From Archegozetes longisetosus (Eukaryota; Arthropoda; Arachnida; Sarcoptiformes; Trhypochthoniidae), in NCBI GenBank assembly GCA_018873245.2, contig JAEMBT020000001.1, positions 14,548,220 through 14,612,219 of the forward strand: a stretch of DNA of 64,000 nt. Direction: 5' to 3'. Made by a program: the position numbers and the translations under genes. Positions 12,991-27,200 of this stretch are shown here, in pieces. Under the pieces are notes generated by a model that made no database searches, was not told the DNA's origin, and saw only the letters and a program-made list of their open reading frames with translations. Numbering within the stretch: the stretch's first letter is position 1; the number at the start of each line of letters is the position of its first letter.

Positions 12991-15900
12991 ATGTGGTCCA
13001 ATGCTGGCGATGAGGCTAAGAATCAGTCGCAACGTTTGATCAGAAGTCGCGCGAAGGGATCGCCGCCACCGCCACCGCCACAATCGTCAGCGTCAGTGCC
13101 ATCATATCATACGACACATTCATCAGTCTATTCAGACGTACCAAAGCGTGTCTATCATCATCCGCCACTGACTCACTACCGGAGTTCGCCATCAACTTGC
13201 AAGACAGGCAGTCCATCGCATCGCAACATATCTGTTTCACCCGTCTCTTCTTGTGATAGTCCAACACTCACCCGGCATTTCTCTGCTGATGATTCTAATC
13301 ATTCCATCCGTAGAGTTAGACTTATCAAGAATTCTGATGACGAGCCATCAGCTGGTATTACACTGTGTGGCGGTCCTGAAGTCGGTGAGTCTAATTGTGT
13401 GATTATTATTATTATCATTCTCGATTAAGTACATGAGAGGAATGAATGTTATAAATGAGTTATTGCACTCTTTACTTGAATAGTATAATAGATTTCTTAC
13501 CATTACTTAAGCAGAAGTTTTAACGGAATTGCTTATGTAGAACTTTTAATAGAATGTTTGATAGAATTACTTACATAGAAGTTTTAACAGAATATTTCAT
13601 AGAATTACTTATATAGAAGTTTTAACAGAATATTCTATAGAATTACATATAAAGAAGTTTTGACAGAATATTCTATAGAATTACTTATGTAGAAGTTTTA
13701 ACAGAATATTTGATAGAATATTTTCATAAATGATGTAAAATACATAATAATAGTGTTTGGACCAATCGATAGTACTTTCAATAATAATTCAATATTAATG
13801 ATATATATATAAGTTGGGTAATGGTTAGAAAATAACTTGTGTTCTTCCAAATAATTCATGTTATGCACAGAATATCTTTATATCAATCCTAGTCTTACAC
13901 TACAATCTATCTCATTCATGACCGACAGGTATTTTTACCACAAATGCATTTTTAACATTAAAATGTGATTTCTCTATTGGGAGCTATGATATGGAGAGGA
14001 ATTTAATGCTAGGATAGTTATGCTGGTGTTAGGCTAGGTTAGGTTGCTTTTAGTTTGTTGCTCTTATATATATATAATAGCTTCGATTTTCTCTTCTACA
14101 AATCCAACCCCAACTCTTATTAGAAGACCTTCAATGCAAAACAACTGGTCACTTCTCTCTACTTCCCTATGGTTTGTCAGGTCTTTCAATTGATTAGATT
14201 CCTAGTGGTTTGTACTTGTTTATTATAGCTTCCATCGATCAGGCAGTTAATATGAATATTTTGGTTATCTAACAAATGATTTACATTGAATTATAGTATT
14301 AGTTAGTTTAATATTAAATAATTTATATGATGTTTAATATGAAATATTTATTATCTATATCACTATTGTGAATAGAATTTCTTAAATGTCAAACTAACTT
14401 GAATGAAAATTATCAATTATAAATATGTGTTATAATATAGTATATCATTTGTTTGCATTAAACAGGCTGATATTCACTACAAATGTTTACTTCTATTATT
14501 CTAATATAAATTATACTTTCAAACTCTGCTCTAAGCAATTGAAAATTTTAAGATGAATAGCAAAATACAAATCAATTTTGGGTCGTATATATAGTTCTAT
14601 GCAAACTTATATAAAGCTCTACATATGCTTATAAAGAATTCTCTATATGAATTCATATAGAATTTCACGTAAACTAATATAGAATTTAAAATAAACTTCT
14701 AGAATTCAAAATAAACTTCTAGAATTCAAAATAAACTTATAGAATTTGATGTAAACTTATTATCTCTAAAACCAGCAATAACTAAATCGAACAAAACAAA
14801 TCTATTTGAAAGACTATCCAATAGTTAAGATATAATTATGGACGAGAATAGTAGAATATTTGAGTCAATATAATTTTGTATGAAACAATACTATTCTATT
14901 GACGATAGGTCAATTTAAGCATCACTTGCAACAGTTATTATACTTTAAGATTATATGAGAAAATCTGCCGAATCTCATGCCTTTCCGTTTATTTCCATTC
15001 AAATCAATCAATATTCTTATTTTCTTTCAGATCATTCTTACTGAATATTCTGAGAATAGCTTTGAGAAAATCTATGTCATTTCTTAGATAATGATATAGA
15101 ATAAAGAAGCAGAATATTATTGTTATTTTCTAATACTTTTTAAAATGATGCCTTAATTGAAAAAGCGATACTTTAATAACTCTGAACATGATTCTCAACA
15201 TAATTCTCAACATGCATCTAATCAATCAAAATGTTTTGATTCCACACTTGACCTCAAAGCAATCGCAAGATATAGTAGAATTACTGTATTAATTCTCGGT
15301 CATTTGATCGATGAATTAGTGGAATTTGAGGAATTGAGCGGGTATATGTATATGGCATTTAGCAGTGATTGAAAGAATAAATCATGAATAAAGTAGATAT
15401 GTTGGAAAATAAAACCATATCGTTATTATGCATAGTTGTAATAGACGACATGGATTAACCCATAAGAGAACTTAGAATGAATGGCATGTCGATTGCATGT
15501 TTTATAATTGCATATTATACCCAATATATTGCATGACCCGCAAGTTTAAGGTCTATTTAGTTTAGAATTAAACCATTATTCAGTTCATTGTATTGATAGT
15601 AAAAATCTAGTATTCATTTGAAGAAAAACATTTTTGCTGACAATGAAGAATAAGATAAAAAAGACATAATCAAGGAGACATGTTATTAAAGGATTCATTT
15701 CTTATTATCTATTCATTCAACTAATCATTCTACTATCAAATTAATATTTTCATTTTCAAGATAACATCTATCCAAACTTTTGATGACCAATTAAACATTC
15801 TTATACTGTATGTAGTATAGATATACAGTTATACCTCCATATAGTGAACACGAGTTATAGTCCTAGCAGTAGTAGCCCCATGAGACTCGTCAAATGATGC

Positions 15901-18252
15901 TCTATTTATAGTGATAGTTCGCTATAGTCAACTAAGAGATTCTGTATGTCGAGATATTGCTCTAGTATATTACGATATGGCAAGCAAACAAATGAGTTAT
16001 TGTAGAAAATTCTTATAGTCAGTCAACTCCAATGTGCCAAATCTCAAATATATTTTCAATTGTTTCTCTAAAAGAGACTGACTAAATTTGAAAATAATTT
16101 GAAAATAACTTGAAGACAATTTGAAAATAATTTTGACGTATCTACCAAATCTTACAGTAAAACATTTGAATTAGGATGAGTTGAGCTTTAAGTTTGTATA
16201 AGTCGCAAGAAACATTTGCTAAGCGTCTCATTAAATCGATATCAAAGTTGTCATAAACTAAACTAATTATCTATCAAAGATAGCCTGGCTTTGCTTTAGT
16301 TAAATCGGTAGGATTTTCTTGCAATAAAATGTCTCAAATGAGGAGAATGGTCAGAATCAAGTGAAAGAGTGATCAGAATCGAAAGAAAGAGCGGCCAGAA
16401 TGAGTAAAAAAGGAGTAAAAACTAGAAGTAGAAGATTGTTGAGTGAAAGTAAAGCGATTATTTTATCATAATCTATCTCACTTAATATAAAAGGAAGTAA
16501 TATACTAGATTTACAATAGTGTCTCTTTTGATGCTTGACACTTACGTTAGAATATTTCCTTATGAGGACGAGAAACATTATTAACTTTTTGCTTATCACT
16601 TTCAGTCAAAATTCATATCCTTCTAAACCTTCATAACCAGATGTAACTTAAGTTAGGTTAGGTTTAGCATCGAAGGAAGTGACCCGACCCCTAAAAGATT
16701 TTTCGAAAATTTAAGTATAAGCCTGTAGGCATAAGATCAAAGATTAAATGGTTGAGCAAGATAGAAATTACTTGATCTCTATATTTAGATAAGATTGTTG
16801 TGAAACTTTCTGCGAATTGATCTGAATTAAATTTGCACTGAATTAGACTGAATAGAAATTATTATAATTTTCATCTGACAATCATAAGTGAAGTGGAATG
16901 AGTAGGAAGTTATTAGAAGTTGTTAGAAGAGATTTGATAAAAATCTAATTTCAGTCTATCAATCTATTGTATAGACTCTTGTGCTAAGAAAAGCACTCAA
17001 ATTGTACAAAAGCTAACGTTTTATCTCAAATGTTCTCAATTGAATGTGAAGCTTTTAGAAATAAATTGGCCTAAAGCTGCAATTCTGCTAAAAACAGACA
17101 ATCATATAATCAAATATTGAATTATATCTTGTTTGCAAAGTTAAATAAGTTGACAAAAATGTTTTAGAATTGAAAGCATTCTGATTATTTTCAGACTACT
17201 AGTAAACATCTATAGTGCTAATTAATTAAATCTAGATGCTTGTGTAGAATCTCTCATCAGTTTGTCATTCAGCTTGAGTCTTCTGAAAGAAAATCTGTTT
17301 TACACCTTTTGACCAACACTTTTAGAGCCAACCATTTGGTCTATTGTGCAAATTGTATTATAGATTTTTAGGTAGGAGGAAACAATTTGTTGAAAATAGA
17401 TTTAAGTAAAAGCTTCACATAAATGATGATTGAAACAAAAATTGATCATATATTGAAAGTAAAACAGAAAATGTAAAATAAGTAATATACTAAAGTAGGA
17501 TAATTTGTAACGAAAAAGTTGACAAGCTGTTAAAAATGAAGTAGTTTAGAATATGAAGTGTAATATAAAATTGAAATTAGAGTAGAGATTGATGGCAATG
17601 GGTGTAAAGGTCAATTGAGTGAGTAGATGCTTAATGGTTAACACGTAAAGTAAACATTTATTTTGAATTATTTAGAAGTTAATAGTTGTAGTCTTTATCT
17701 GGTTAGATTTATTAAATTTAAGTTTATTTTCAATAGAGGTTTAGTGATTATTGATAATGGGTTTTTTAATTGACATGGGTCTTTTAATTGACATGGATCC
17801 TTTAATTGACATGAGTCTTCTAATTGACATGGGTCTTCTAATTGACATATATATTCAAATATTTCATCTTCCAATTGACTATGTATTCACATATTTGACT
17901 TTTTAGACTAATTTCCATAATTAGAAGAGCGATTACACACTCGAAAAAGCTGATTAAATCTTCATAACTAGAAGCTTGATAAAAATGTGTTTTGATTATA
18001 TTGTCGTGATAATTAATGTATGATTATATAATTAGATGTGCAGACAGATTTTGGGAAAACATTCTTTATATGTTTTCTAATTTATAATACTTCTCATTTC
18101 AATTATACTTATGCATTACTTCATCATATCCCTTTACGAGTAACAGTCATATTTTAATTTATTCATTTCATTTTATTTTTTGCTTCTTTTTTATTGCTTT
18201 TGAATATCTTATTATGTTTTAGTTATTTGAGAAATTATAATCTTAGTTAGTG

Positions 18253-18315
<63 letters not shown>

Positions 18316-21224
18316 CTAAATACAAATGAATAGCAAAATGATTAAAGAACTATAAATCTAAGAATAAAACGACAAAAGTGAACTCAAAAAAATAATAACT
18401 AATTGACAGGTCTACAAGGAATATACATATCACGAATACAAGAAGACAGTCTGGCAGAGAAATGTGGTCTAACACCAGGCGACCAAATACTATCAGCAAA
18501 TTACACATCATTTCTTGATGGCATCACCTGTCAGCAAGCCTTTAGAATAATTAGTGAAAATGATTGCCTACTTCTTAATATATTACCTCGACATGAGGCA
18601 CTTTCTCATCAAAGAAGACATCACTGTTATGCTTGGATTGATCCTGATGCTACTCCTGTTTCTCCTCCACCTCCTGATCGGGATCCTATCACTGATTCCA
18701 ATTCTTTAGAGCAGCAGATTACTAAGATTAATTCTACTACTTTCAGGCGTAAATTCAGTTCTAATACTATTAGTGATGTCAGACAAGTAAGTTGCTATTA
18801 TTATTTTTTATGTATTTATTAGATTTTATTAAATGTTATTAAATCTTATGAAGTCTTATGAATTGCTATGAAATGTTACGAAATCTTATGAAATGTTATA
18901 ATTTCATAGAACAGTGCATGTATGATAACTACAAAATAATTTAGATAAATTGATGCAATTTGAGCAGAAAGTAGTAGTTGATAAGAGATAATCAAGTTGA
19001 ATTTGAGTCTTATTTTATTTATGCTTTGTATCAAGTGACATAGTTAATGTTAGGTATAAGTTTTTTCTAATACAGCTATATTGATAATATATTATATAAT
19101 ATAAGCCAATAATACCATAGCCTTAATTGATGGTTATGGTAGAATATGTGAAGAATATATTGATGAAGAATGTATTTGTTGCGTGTTGAGCTTAATCTAT
19201 AGATTAATATTTTCATTATGAATAATTGATCAATTAAGAAGTAAAACGACTAATGTGATATAATAGTAAACTTATAATTATGTGTGACTACTTTAAATTA
19301 AATCGATATGCCATATTTTGTTTTATATTTTCATATTTTGTTTTATATTTTCATATTTTGTTTTATATTTTCATATTTTGTTTTATATTTTTATTTTAAC
19401 TCTTATATCTTTTGCTCAATCAAATATTTATAGTTCTAAAAATCAATACTTTCCAGCTAAACTATATAAGATATAGAAGTATCTAGCTCATATTCAATTT
19501 GTATGTAGAATATCAAATTTCATATTTATTTACTGTATTAGTATTTTCTAGTAGCGGATACCAATACTAGTTTATAGTCTGGTGTCAAATACTCAGATTC
19601 TATTGAGGCAAACATTAAATTCCATTAAAATATCAGCTAATTCTTTATCAAACTGACATTTATGTTTAGCAACAAGCAATCAGTTGGTTGATAAAATAAA
19701 TAGAATTTCAGTTTTTTACAAGGCATCTTTTCAGTGCAGGCCTATACATTAATTTTGAAAATAATAGTGGGGGAAGCTACAGCCTGGCCCTATCTGCAAC
19801 TAGCTGCAGCTGTGCAAATACTATAAACATTTACAACTCAACAAAAGTAGATTTGAATTAATTGACAAATTGGACGGTTGTAAAGAATAGAATATTAGGT
19901 TCAATAGAGTTAGACTATATATGTGTAAATATTTAGTCTATCATATATAGTGAGAATCAGTTTTATTATTAACTTAATCACCAGTTGAGCAGTTAAACAG
20001 TACTAAATAAAGAACTGATATAATTATGATCTCGTTTTCAGATTCGTCCTCATTTATCTCAATTAATCATTATATGGTAGGCTAGCACTGTAATTTAATA
20101 GTTTACATGTTTGGGTATAGTCAACAATAGTAAGAGTTCATACATTAGATTACTAGTAAGGGTAGCTAGTAAGAGTAGCTAGTAAGCGTATCTAGTAAGA
20201 GTAGCTAGTAAGCGTAACTAGTAAGCGTATCTAGTAAGAGTAGCCTGGTAAACTACATTAGATTTTATTAGCCTTCTCTATCTCATCTACTGTACATTTC
20301 TATCAGCTTCTTAAACGTTTTGTCTAAACTATTGCTAAGTTGTTTTCTTCGTTAAATAAATACCATTAAAATATAATTTAGTTTATGTTTCTATGTTCTG
20401 GTAAATCAGATCTGAATTGTTGTCATTAATTCATAATGTCTTTATAGAATATTGATTTACCATCAAATTTGAATATCTTCTATGAGTAACATATGAATTA
20501 TTATCTTAGATTATGTTGAAAGTAAATACTTTTACCAAAAAATCGTTAAACTAGCTATTGCGTTAATGAACAAATCCAAAAAAAGCAGTGAATATATATG
20601 ATTTTGATAAACGATTCTTAATTCTAAAGTATGAATTGTGGTAAGAGTTAATAAAAGTTATTAGATTTAGTTGTAAAAAGAAAACACGTTCTACTTTCTC
20701 ATATTGCAAATATATAACACAGTTGAATTTGTGATAAACAGTTAGAGTTACATAATGTTCAAGGGAATTGATAGTGTATTTGATATATTTGTTACTAGTA
20801 TAGGAAAACAAAGTATACATTTACTAGTTAAGAACATTTATTACTTTCTAGAGTATATAGCTTCTATACAATACATGATAAGCATCATTTCTCTTTTCTA
20901 ACCTAACCTAATCTAATCTAATCTAATCTAATCTAATCTAACCTAACCTAATACTTCATATCAACTATTGATGATTCAATGAAATATATATTAAATATTT
21001 TTTTACTCAATCTCACTTCAGATCTAATAATAGGTTCGATAATAGGTATGATAATTTTATTTTTATTTCTATTTCTTCAATTATTACTAGGTCACTATAA
21101 CTATGGAGAAAGGAATCAGTCTAGGTCTCATGATCAGAGGTGGTATTGAATATGGACTCGGAGTCTACGTGACCGGAATCGATGCTAACTCTTTGGCAGA
21201 AAAAGCAGGGCTTAAGGTAACGAT

Positions 21225-21288
<64 letters not shown>

Positions 21289-24200
21289 AATAACAGCGTG
21301 TTATCAGGAATTGTCTAATAGCAAATGGGGACCAAATTTTCTTTTTGTGTTTATTTCGCTAATGGAGTTCGATTAGAATTTGTTTCCTTTTGCTTTTCTA
21401 TCTCTTTCTCTCTTCCCTTATTTTACATTCTTGCCAGAAATTTCCAGTGGCACTCACTGACCACTTTGATTTTGACTAGATCAAACTGATCGAAACCTAT
21501 TATCTTATCATTTTAAGCTTTAATTGTAAGATATTTTTACTTCATTTTGTAGTAATTATTACAAAAAATTAAGATAATTGCCAATTTTCAAATGTAGAAT
21601 CTTCTACGTAAGATTAGCAAGAGATTCAAATTGGGGTGCCACTACACCCTCTGTCTCCACTGGCTCTGTTACTGATTCATCCATATACTATTGGCTCTCA
21701 TAAAACATCAATAATGTGTAGCTATTTGTGTATGAAATCAATAGAATGTTATTCTCTGATATGCAGGTCGGCGATCAGATCCTGGCTGTCAATAATTACG
21801 ATTTCCGAGATGTTCTACACGACGAAGCGGTTGATATTCTCAAATCGTCCCCAAGACTAACAATGAAAGTCAAATATGTCGGTAAAGTGCCAGCCAGTTC
21901 TTGCGCTCAGCTAATCAAAGACATCGACTTCAGTCACCATCAGTCGCTAAATTGCGCACACATTCCGTCCTCTCGATGTTCAATGCGTCGACCACGACAT
22001 TCATCGCAATCCCAATCGAGTCAGTCAGGGTCTAGAGGAACACCAACACTAGTAGTGACGGATAATGATTGTGATGAAGAAATTTTAGATGATCAATGCC
22101 AAAAGTACCTTAATGATAATGAAAGAATTACTCTCGCTTACTATAGAAATGAATATGAAACTAAAGCTATGACTGTTGATGCCTTTGTTGCTCTTCTTCT
22201 TGAACTACTGGACACGCCCGAAAAAGTAAGCCTACTTTTATATTTCTACTTATTAATGAATAATACTCCTATTTATCAAATACGATCTATGTTCGCCGTT
22301 TTTGGTACTAAATAAATACTTTTTCTGTGCATTGCTTGTCGTTTTTGTTGCTAAACATGTACTTTTTCGTGCGCTACTCACACTAAATCTTGCAAAGGTT
22401 AACCCAAATCACTTTCTATCCTAACAAATGGGTCATAACTATAAATGATCACGTCTAAATCAGTACAAGATAGCTCTGCTTTACTGCATTTGAGAAATGC
22501 TTATTAACATTACAAATGTTCATTGGCAACATACAATCTAACTTTAAGCTTGAAACTCCAAGTTTGATATATCTTCTAAGAATTATTTCTTTTAATAATT
22601 GACACTCACTTCAAGTCATACTTGAAGAATAGAGAAACTTAATCAATATTTGCTAGTAATCAATTGTTATTAATAATTTGATTGAATTTTCAGAATTCAA
22701 GTTAAATTAAATGTTGACTTGTACCTGAAATTCGATTAACTAACTGATGAATGAATTCGCAATAGTACTTGATGCTCATAAATGAGTAAATACTCTATTC
22801 TCGCCACTATAGCCCGCACCTCGTGTATAGTCTGCAGTATTAAAAATTCTAAAATTTCATTTTCAAAAGTTTCTATACATACTCTATGCCTCGTGTACTA
22901 CCTGCACAACAAAAATTTTGAGAAATTAAACATTTGATGTAAATATAACCCTTGGGCTGTAGTAGCGAAAATATCGTAATTTTAACTTTTACTGCATATA
23001 GTATATTGATTATTTTGTTGCTTTTCCAAATTGAATACCTACTATTACTCATTTTTCTTGAGTACAAGCAAGAATAATATCCATGATAATTGCTAATTTC
23101 TAAATTTTGCAACACTCAAAGTCATTAGTTATTTCGTTTTCTGATAGTATTTAAGTATTTCTTACTCTCAAGACATGTTCGCTACCGGATTGGATTGGAT
23201 TGAAAAAACATCATATAGAAATTTAATCCACTTTCTGTTTAGAGTACGATTGAATTTAGATGAAAAATGTGAAAAATGAATCCTGTTTTAGGATGGTTGA
23301 CATAACTATTAGACAAGTATTTGTTCAATAGGCTTAATTGAAAATGACACAGAAGAACAAGACTACAATAGAGATGGAATCGAAAAGAGTGGATTAATTC
23401 AGTTGAGCGAACATAGCTGGAGGTTTAGAACAAGACCATAGTTTGAAAACTTGCAAAATATCTGCCCCATTAATATCGTTCGCTTTGTTAGCAGTTCATT
23501 CACTTGACTTGAGATCATATTTAATCTTTACAACATGCCTTAACGGGATTAGTTAAAAAATTTCAAAAATCATTTTCCAGTTATGTAGATCATGATTTTA
23601 AAAGATAAGCTCAACTACAAAGTCCTTGAAGTGATTGATTTAGAATAGAATTTCATAAATGGTTGTATAAGTAATAGAGAAGTAATGCTTATCAGAGGTT
23701 GCTTTAAGATTTTCGTTTATAACTGATCTATTGCTTATTCAATCGAAATAATTCTATTTATTTACTAGATAACATTTCCATTTTTTGTCTATCTTCTCGA
23801 ATCTATTTTTATATACTACAGAATATTCTGTAGAATATTCTACAGAATATCATAAGAATATTCTACAGGACATATTACGGAATAGTTCCTATTTCTCAAT
23901 ATATTGATGAGAAAAAAAAAAGATTTTGACTTAATTAAGAGAAACCAGTAATTAGTAAAGCAAATGTACTATATGAATGCTATATTTTAATTAAGAACAG
24001 TTTTTAGACTAATTAGTGCATAATTGTTCTACTAAATTTGTACGTACAATTGTTTTAGTTCTGATTTGAATTATCTTTCATTTTTCATATGTTCCAGATG
24101 TTCTCGTAGATTCTGTTGAAATACAGCTTAGTTGTTAGTAGTCGTTGATAGCAACAAGAAGAAACTGTTACTATTGTTGACATCCCTGTGATGCGCATGA

Positions 24201-27200
24201 ATTTACTATCAAATTTAATTTCTATTTTACTTTGATTGTTATATCAAATATTCTATAAGTTAGTCAATATCTTATGAATATATTGCGATCTGATGAAAAA
24301 CACCTTATAAGAAGGCATAACTTGTGATTTCTATGAACGAATACTAAGTTTGATGGTGTCAAATATAATTTCAGTACTAGCAAGCGTTCATAAACATAGT
24401 AGATATAAAAGAGAAAGTTACAAGTAATGGTAAAACAATATAGAAAGTAGAGATAGTAGCTGATTCATTCTATACACACATACACACACACACACACACA
24501 CCAATATAGTAGTATTACTCCAATAATTTAGTTTGTTTTATTTGCAAAGCTCATCAGTTAGACCTTATATGTTATATGTTAGTACAACTATGTCAATATT
24601 GATCATAGGTATGAATTTAAATTATGTTTTTCCAATACTTTTCATTTTCATATATAGATTTCTATTCTCTTTTGGGATTTAATTAAATTAATTTTTAAAT
24701 GTATATTTAATAGTGAAAGATTTGAAATCGATAGTACATTAGCAAATGAATTATGGAAAGCATTTAGAATGGATGAGGTAAATCTAAAAGAATTGATACG
24801 ATCTGATTAGTTAGTGGCAGTAATTAGATTGAGATTGAACGTAAAAAAGTGATCTTATATGATATAATGTTTTATAGGAGAAAGTGCAGTCTACATTTGA
24901 AAATACATCTACCCGCAAACTATTTTAAGCTAATTATACTTTTCCTCCTATTCCTATTCATCACTTGTTTTAATTACGTTAAAAGTTAATTTAATTATTT
25001 AACTTAATGTATTGCTAGAGTTTTCTCTACACCACAGTATATACAGTATAACACATATAAATCTAAAGTAATCAATAAATTATAGTTGAAAAGTTAGAGA
25101 AAATCTATAACTTTCTAATAGAGATCATTCATGATTAGATTCACTGACAGTTTATATAAGTTTAAATGCGTGTTATATATAGATCTATAGGATTTAAACA
25201 TAATAAAAAACACTATTAATTTAGCGTTACTAGAAGTGAACTCTATTTAAAAAGTAAGTATAATTCATCATTGAGCTCGACAAACCCAATGTTCAGTTAA
25301 TATATTTATTCATTCAGATTGTTATCTTAAAACAAATTAAGTTTCTTTTCATATATTTTAGGCACACTATAATTTATATATTTTATATATTTTTCAAGTT
25401 TCCCCTTTTTTGCCTAGACTTACACTCAATAACTTAATAATCGACGATAGCAACTACAAGTAATGCGTTATCATAGGAAACTTTCCATTAGACGATAGTA
25501 TACTTTGAAACATCATATTCAATATAGTAATCGAAGAAAGTTGGAAATCATATTTTGCAACAAATAGATGTACATAACAAGCTGGTTAACATAGCAACAG
25601 TCTTCTCTTGTTGCTATCACGTATTATTAAGTTTGAGATGTATGAACAAATGCAATTTTGTTAACATAAATAGTTTGGAAAAATGTATAAAATTAAAGGA
25701 TAAGTAATTCATATGATTTAGAGTGAGAAAATTTTCAGATGATATGCTCATAGGAATTGATTTTCATAACTAGATTCATAAAAGCTTGATGAATTAGAGA
25801 TATTGCCATTTAAAACCTTTTCCAACCATGATGATTTGCATTGTTTAAGCTGAATTCTATTTCTTCAAATATAAACAAAACCAATTATCATATTTGACGT
25901 AATCAAACTTGAAAAAGCAAATCTAAGATAAGAAGATTGTACTATAACATTTATGTAGATGTAGAGTTATGAGATGGAAAAGTAATTAAGATACAATTGG
26001 TCTCTACGCGAATATATAGACATAAAATAGAATAGAAATTTTAGTTTGACAAATCATTTCACGGATCATTAACTGAATTTGTTATTTCACTTGATATAAT
26101 ATATTCTTTTCGTGATGAAGTAAAATAATACTTATTATAGACCTGAATCGTTTTAAATACTCTCAATATAGCCCTCAGAGTTAGTTGAATTCTCTGATTC
26201 TTTTTCCAACACTATTTGGTCTGAGAATCAATTATTCGAATTAATCGGTTCGCTGAAAGAAAATAATTCAATGAAAAATTAAAAATACATGGAAAATAAT
26301 CAGAATTTAGATGAACATGTTTTCTCCACGTCTATTATGTGCTAACAATTCAGCTCAAGCGAATCAATACTTTTATTGTTATAATTCATTTGAACAAACC
26401 TTTGAATCAAACCTCTGAAGTGGTTTCAATTGAAAATTGCTGTCAATTGAGTGATTGGCAAAAATTCATTAATCAAGTGAATAGTGAATGAATACGAAGT
26501 GTTAGCAGTACTTAACTGGATAGTTTGAATGGATTGGCATAAACATATATGATCCTGATATTTCAAGCAATTGTTAATGACGTGAAATGGGATAATAATC
26601 TTCCTTTCAAATCATTACCATAATGAGTCGAATGAATACATATAAATATTTTTAGTAACAATTATAATCATCAACCTGAACTAGTGTAACACTATATATA
26701 TTCTAGCTTTCACTTCAATAACAACTTGAAATACTCTTTTTTTGTTATTACTTCTCTTCTATATTCATTATTTACGACTTAAATTTCAGTTTGTTTCTAA
26801 GCTTTTAGTGAATACTTCAGCTTAAATAACAAATATAATCCAAACTAAATCTAGACTATATTATGTCTCTTTTAGAATACAACTCAATCATCAATAGGAC
26901 TGTAGACTATGCAAAATGTAGTTTTAAATAATATACAGGCTCCCAAAAATGGTTCGTCTCCTCCACTGCAATAAGCAGTTAGAGATAGAGAAATGTCAAG
27001 TTTGTCTTTGAATTGCACATAAAAAGATGCAATAATTCACTTGATTTCATAAAAATCGATAAAAGAGCAGCTATGCTTTTTGAACATTGTTATAAAAATA
27101 AACAAAACTTTTAACGACATTGTTAGCAGTTGAGATAAACATCTAATCATATAATAAATCTTACGTAAAATATCTCTCAAAATTAATGATTTCGATGAAC

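Larger units (their letters stand above)
13385..18409 (+). other. Whirlin intron inside PDZ1
   Basis: Donor GTGAGT and acceptor TTGACAG; phase 1, so the split Gly codon joins PEVG to LQGIY. The intron carries three tandem arrays, a TTAGG scrap near 14031, another near 16650, a decayed pogo-like end near 15824 and a long GA run. No exon was recognised inside. Confidence 0.85.
18787..21090 (+). other. Whirlin intron between PDZ1 and PDZ2
   Basis: Donor GTAAGT, acceptor TATTACTAG, phase 0. It contains a 20-bp and a 13-bp tandem array, a C/G-rich inverted-repeat scrap at 19732-19815 and a CCTAA/TAATC run just before the PDZ2 exon. No exon was recognised. Confidence 0.85.
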
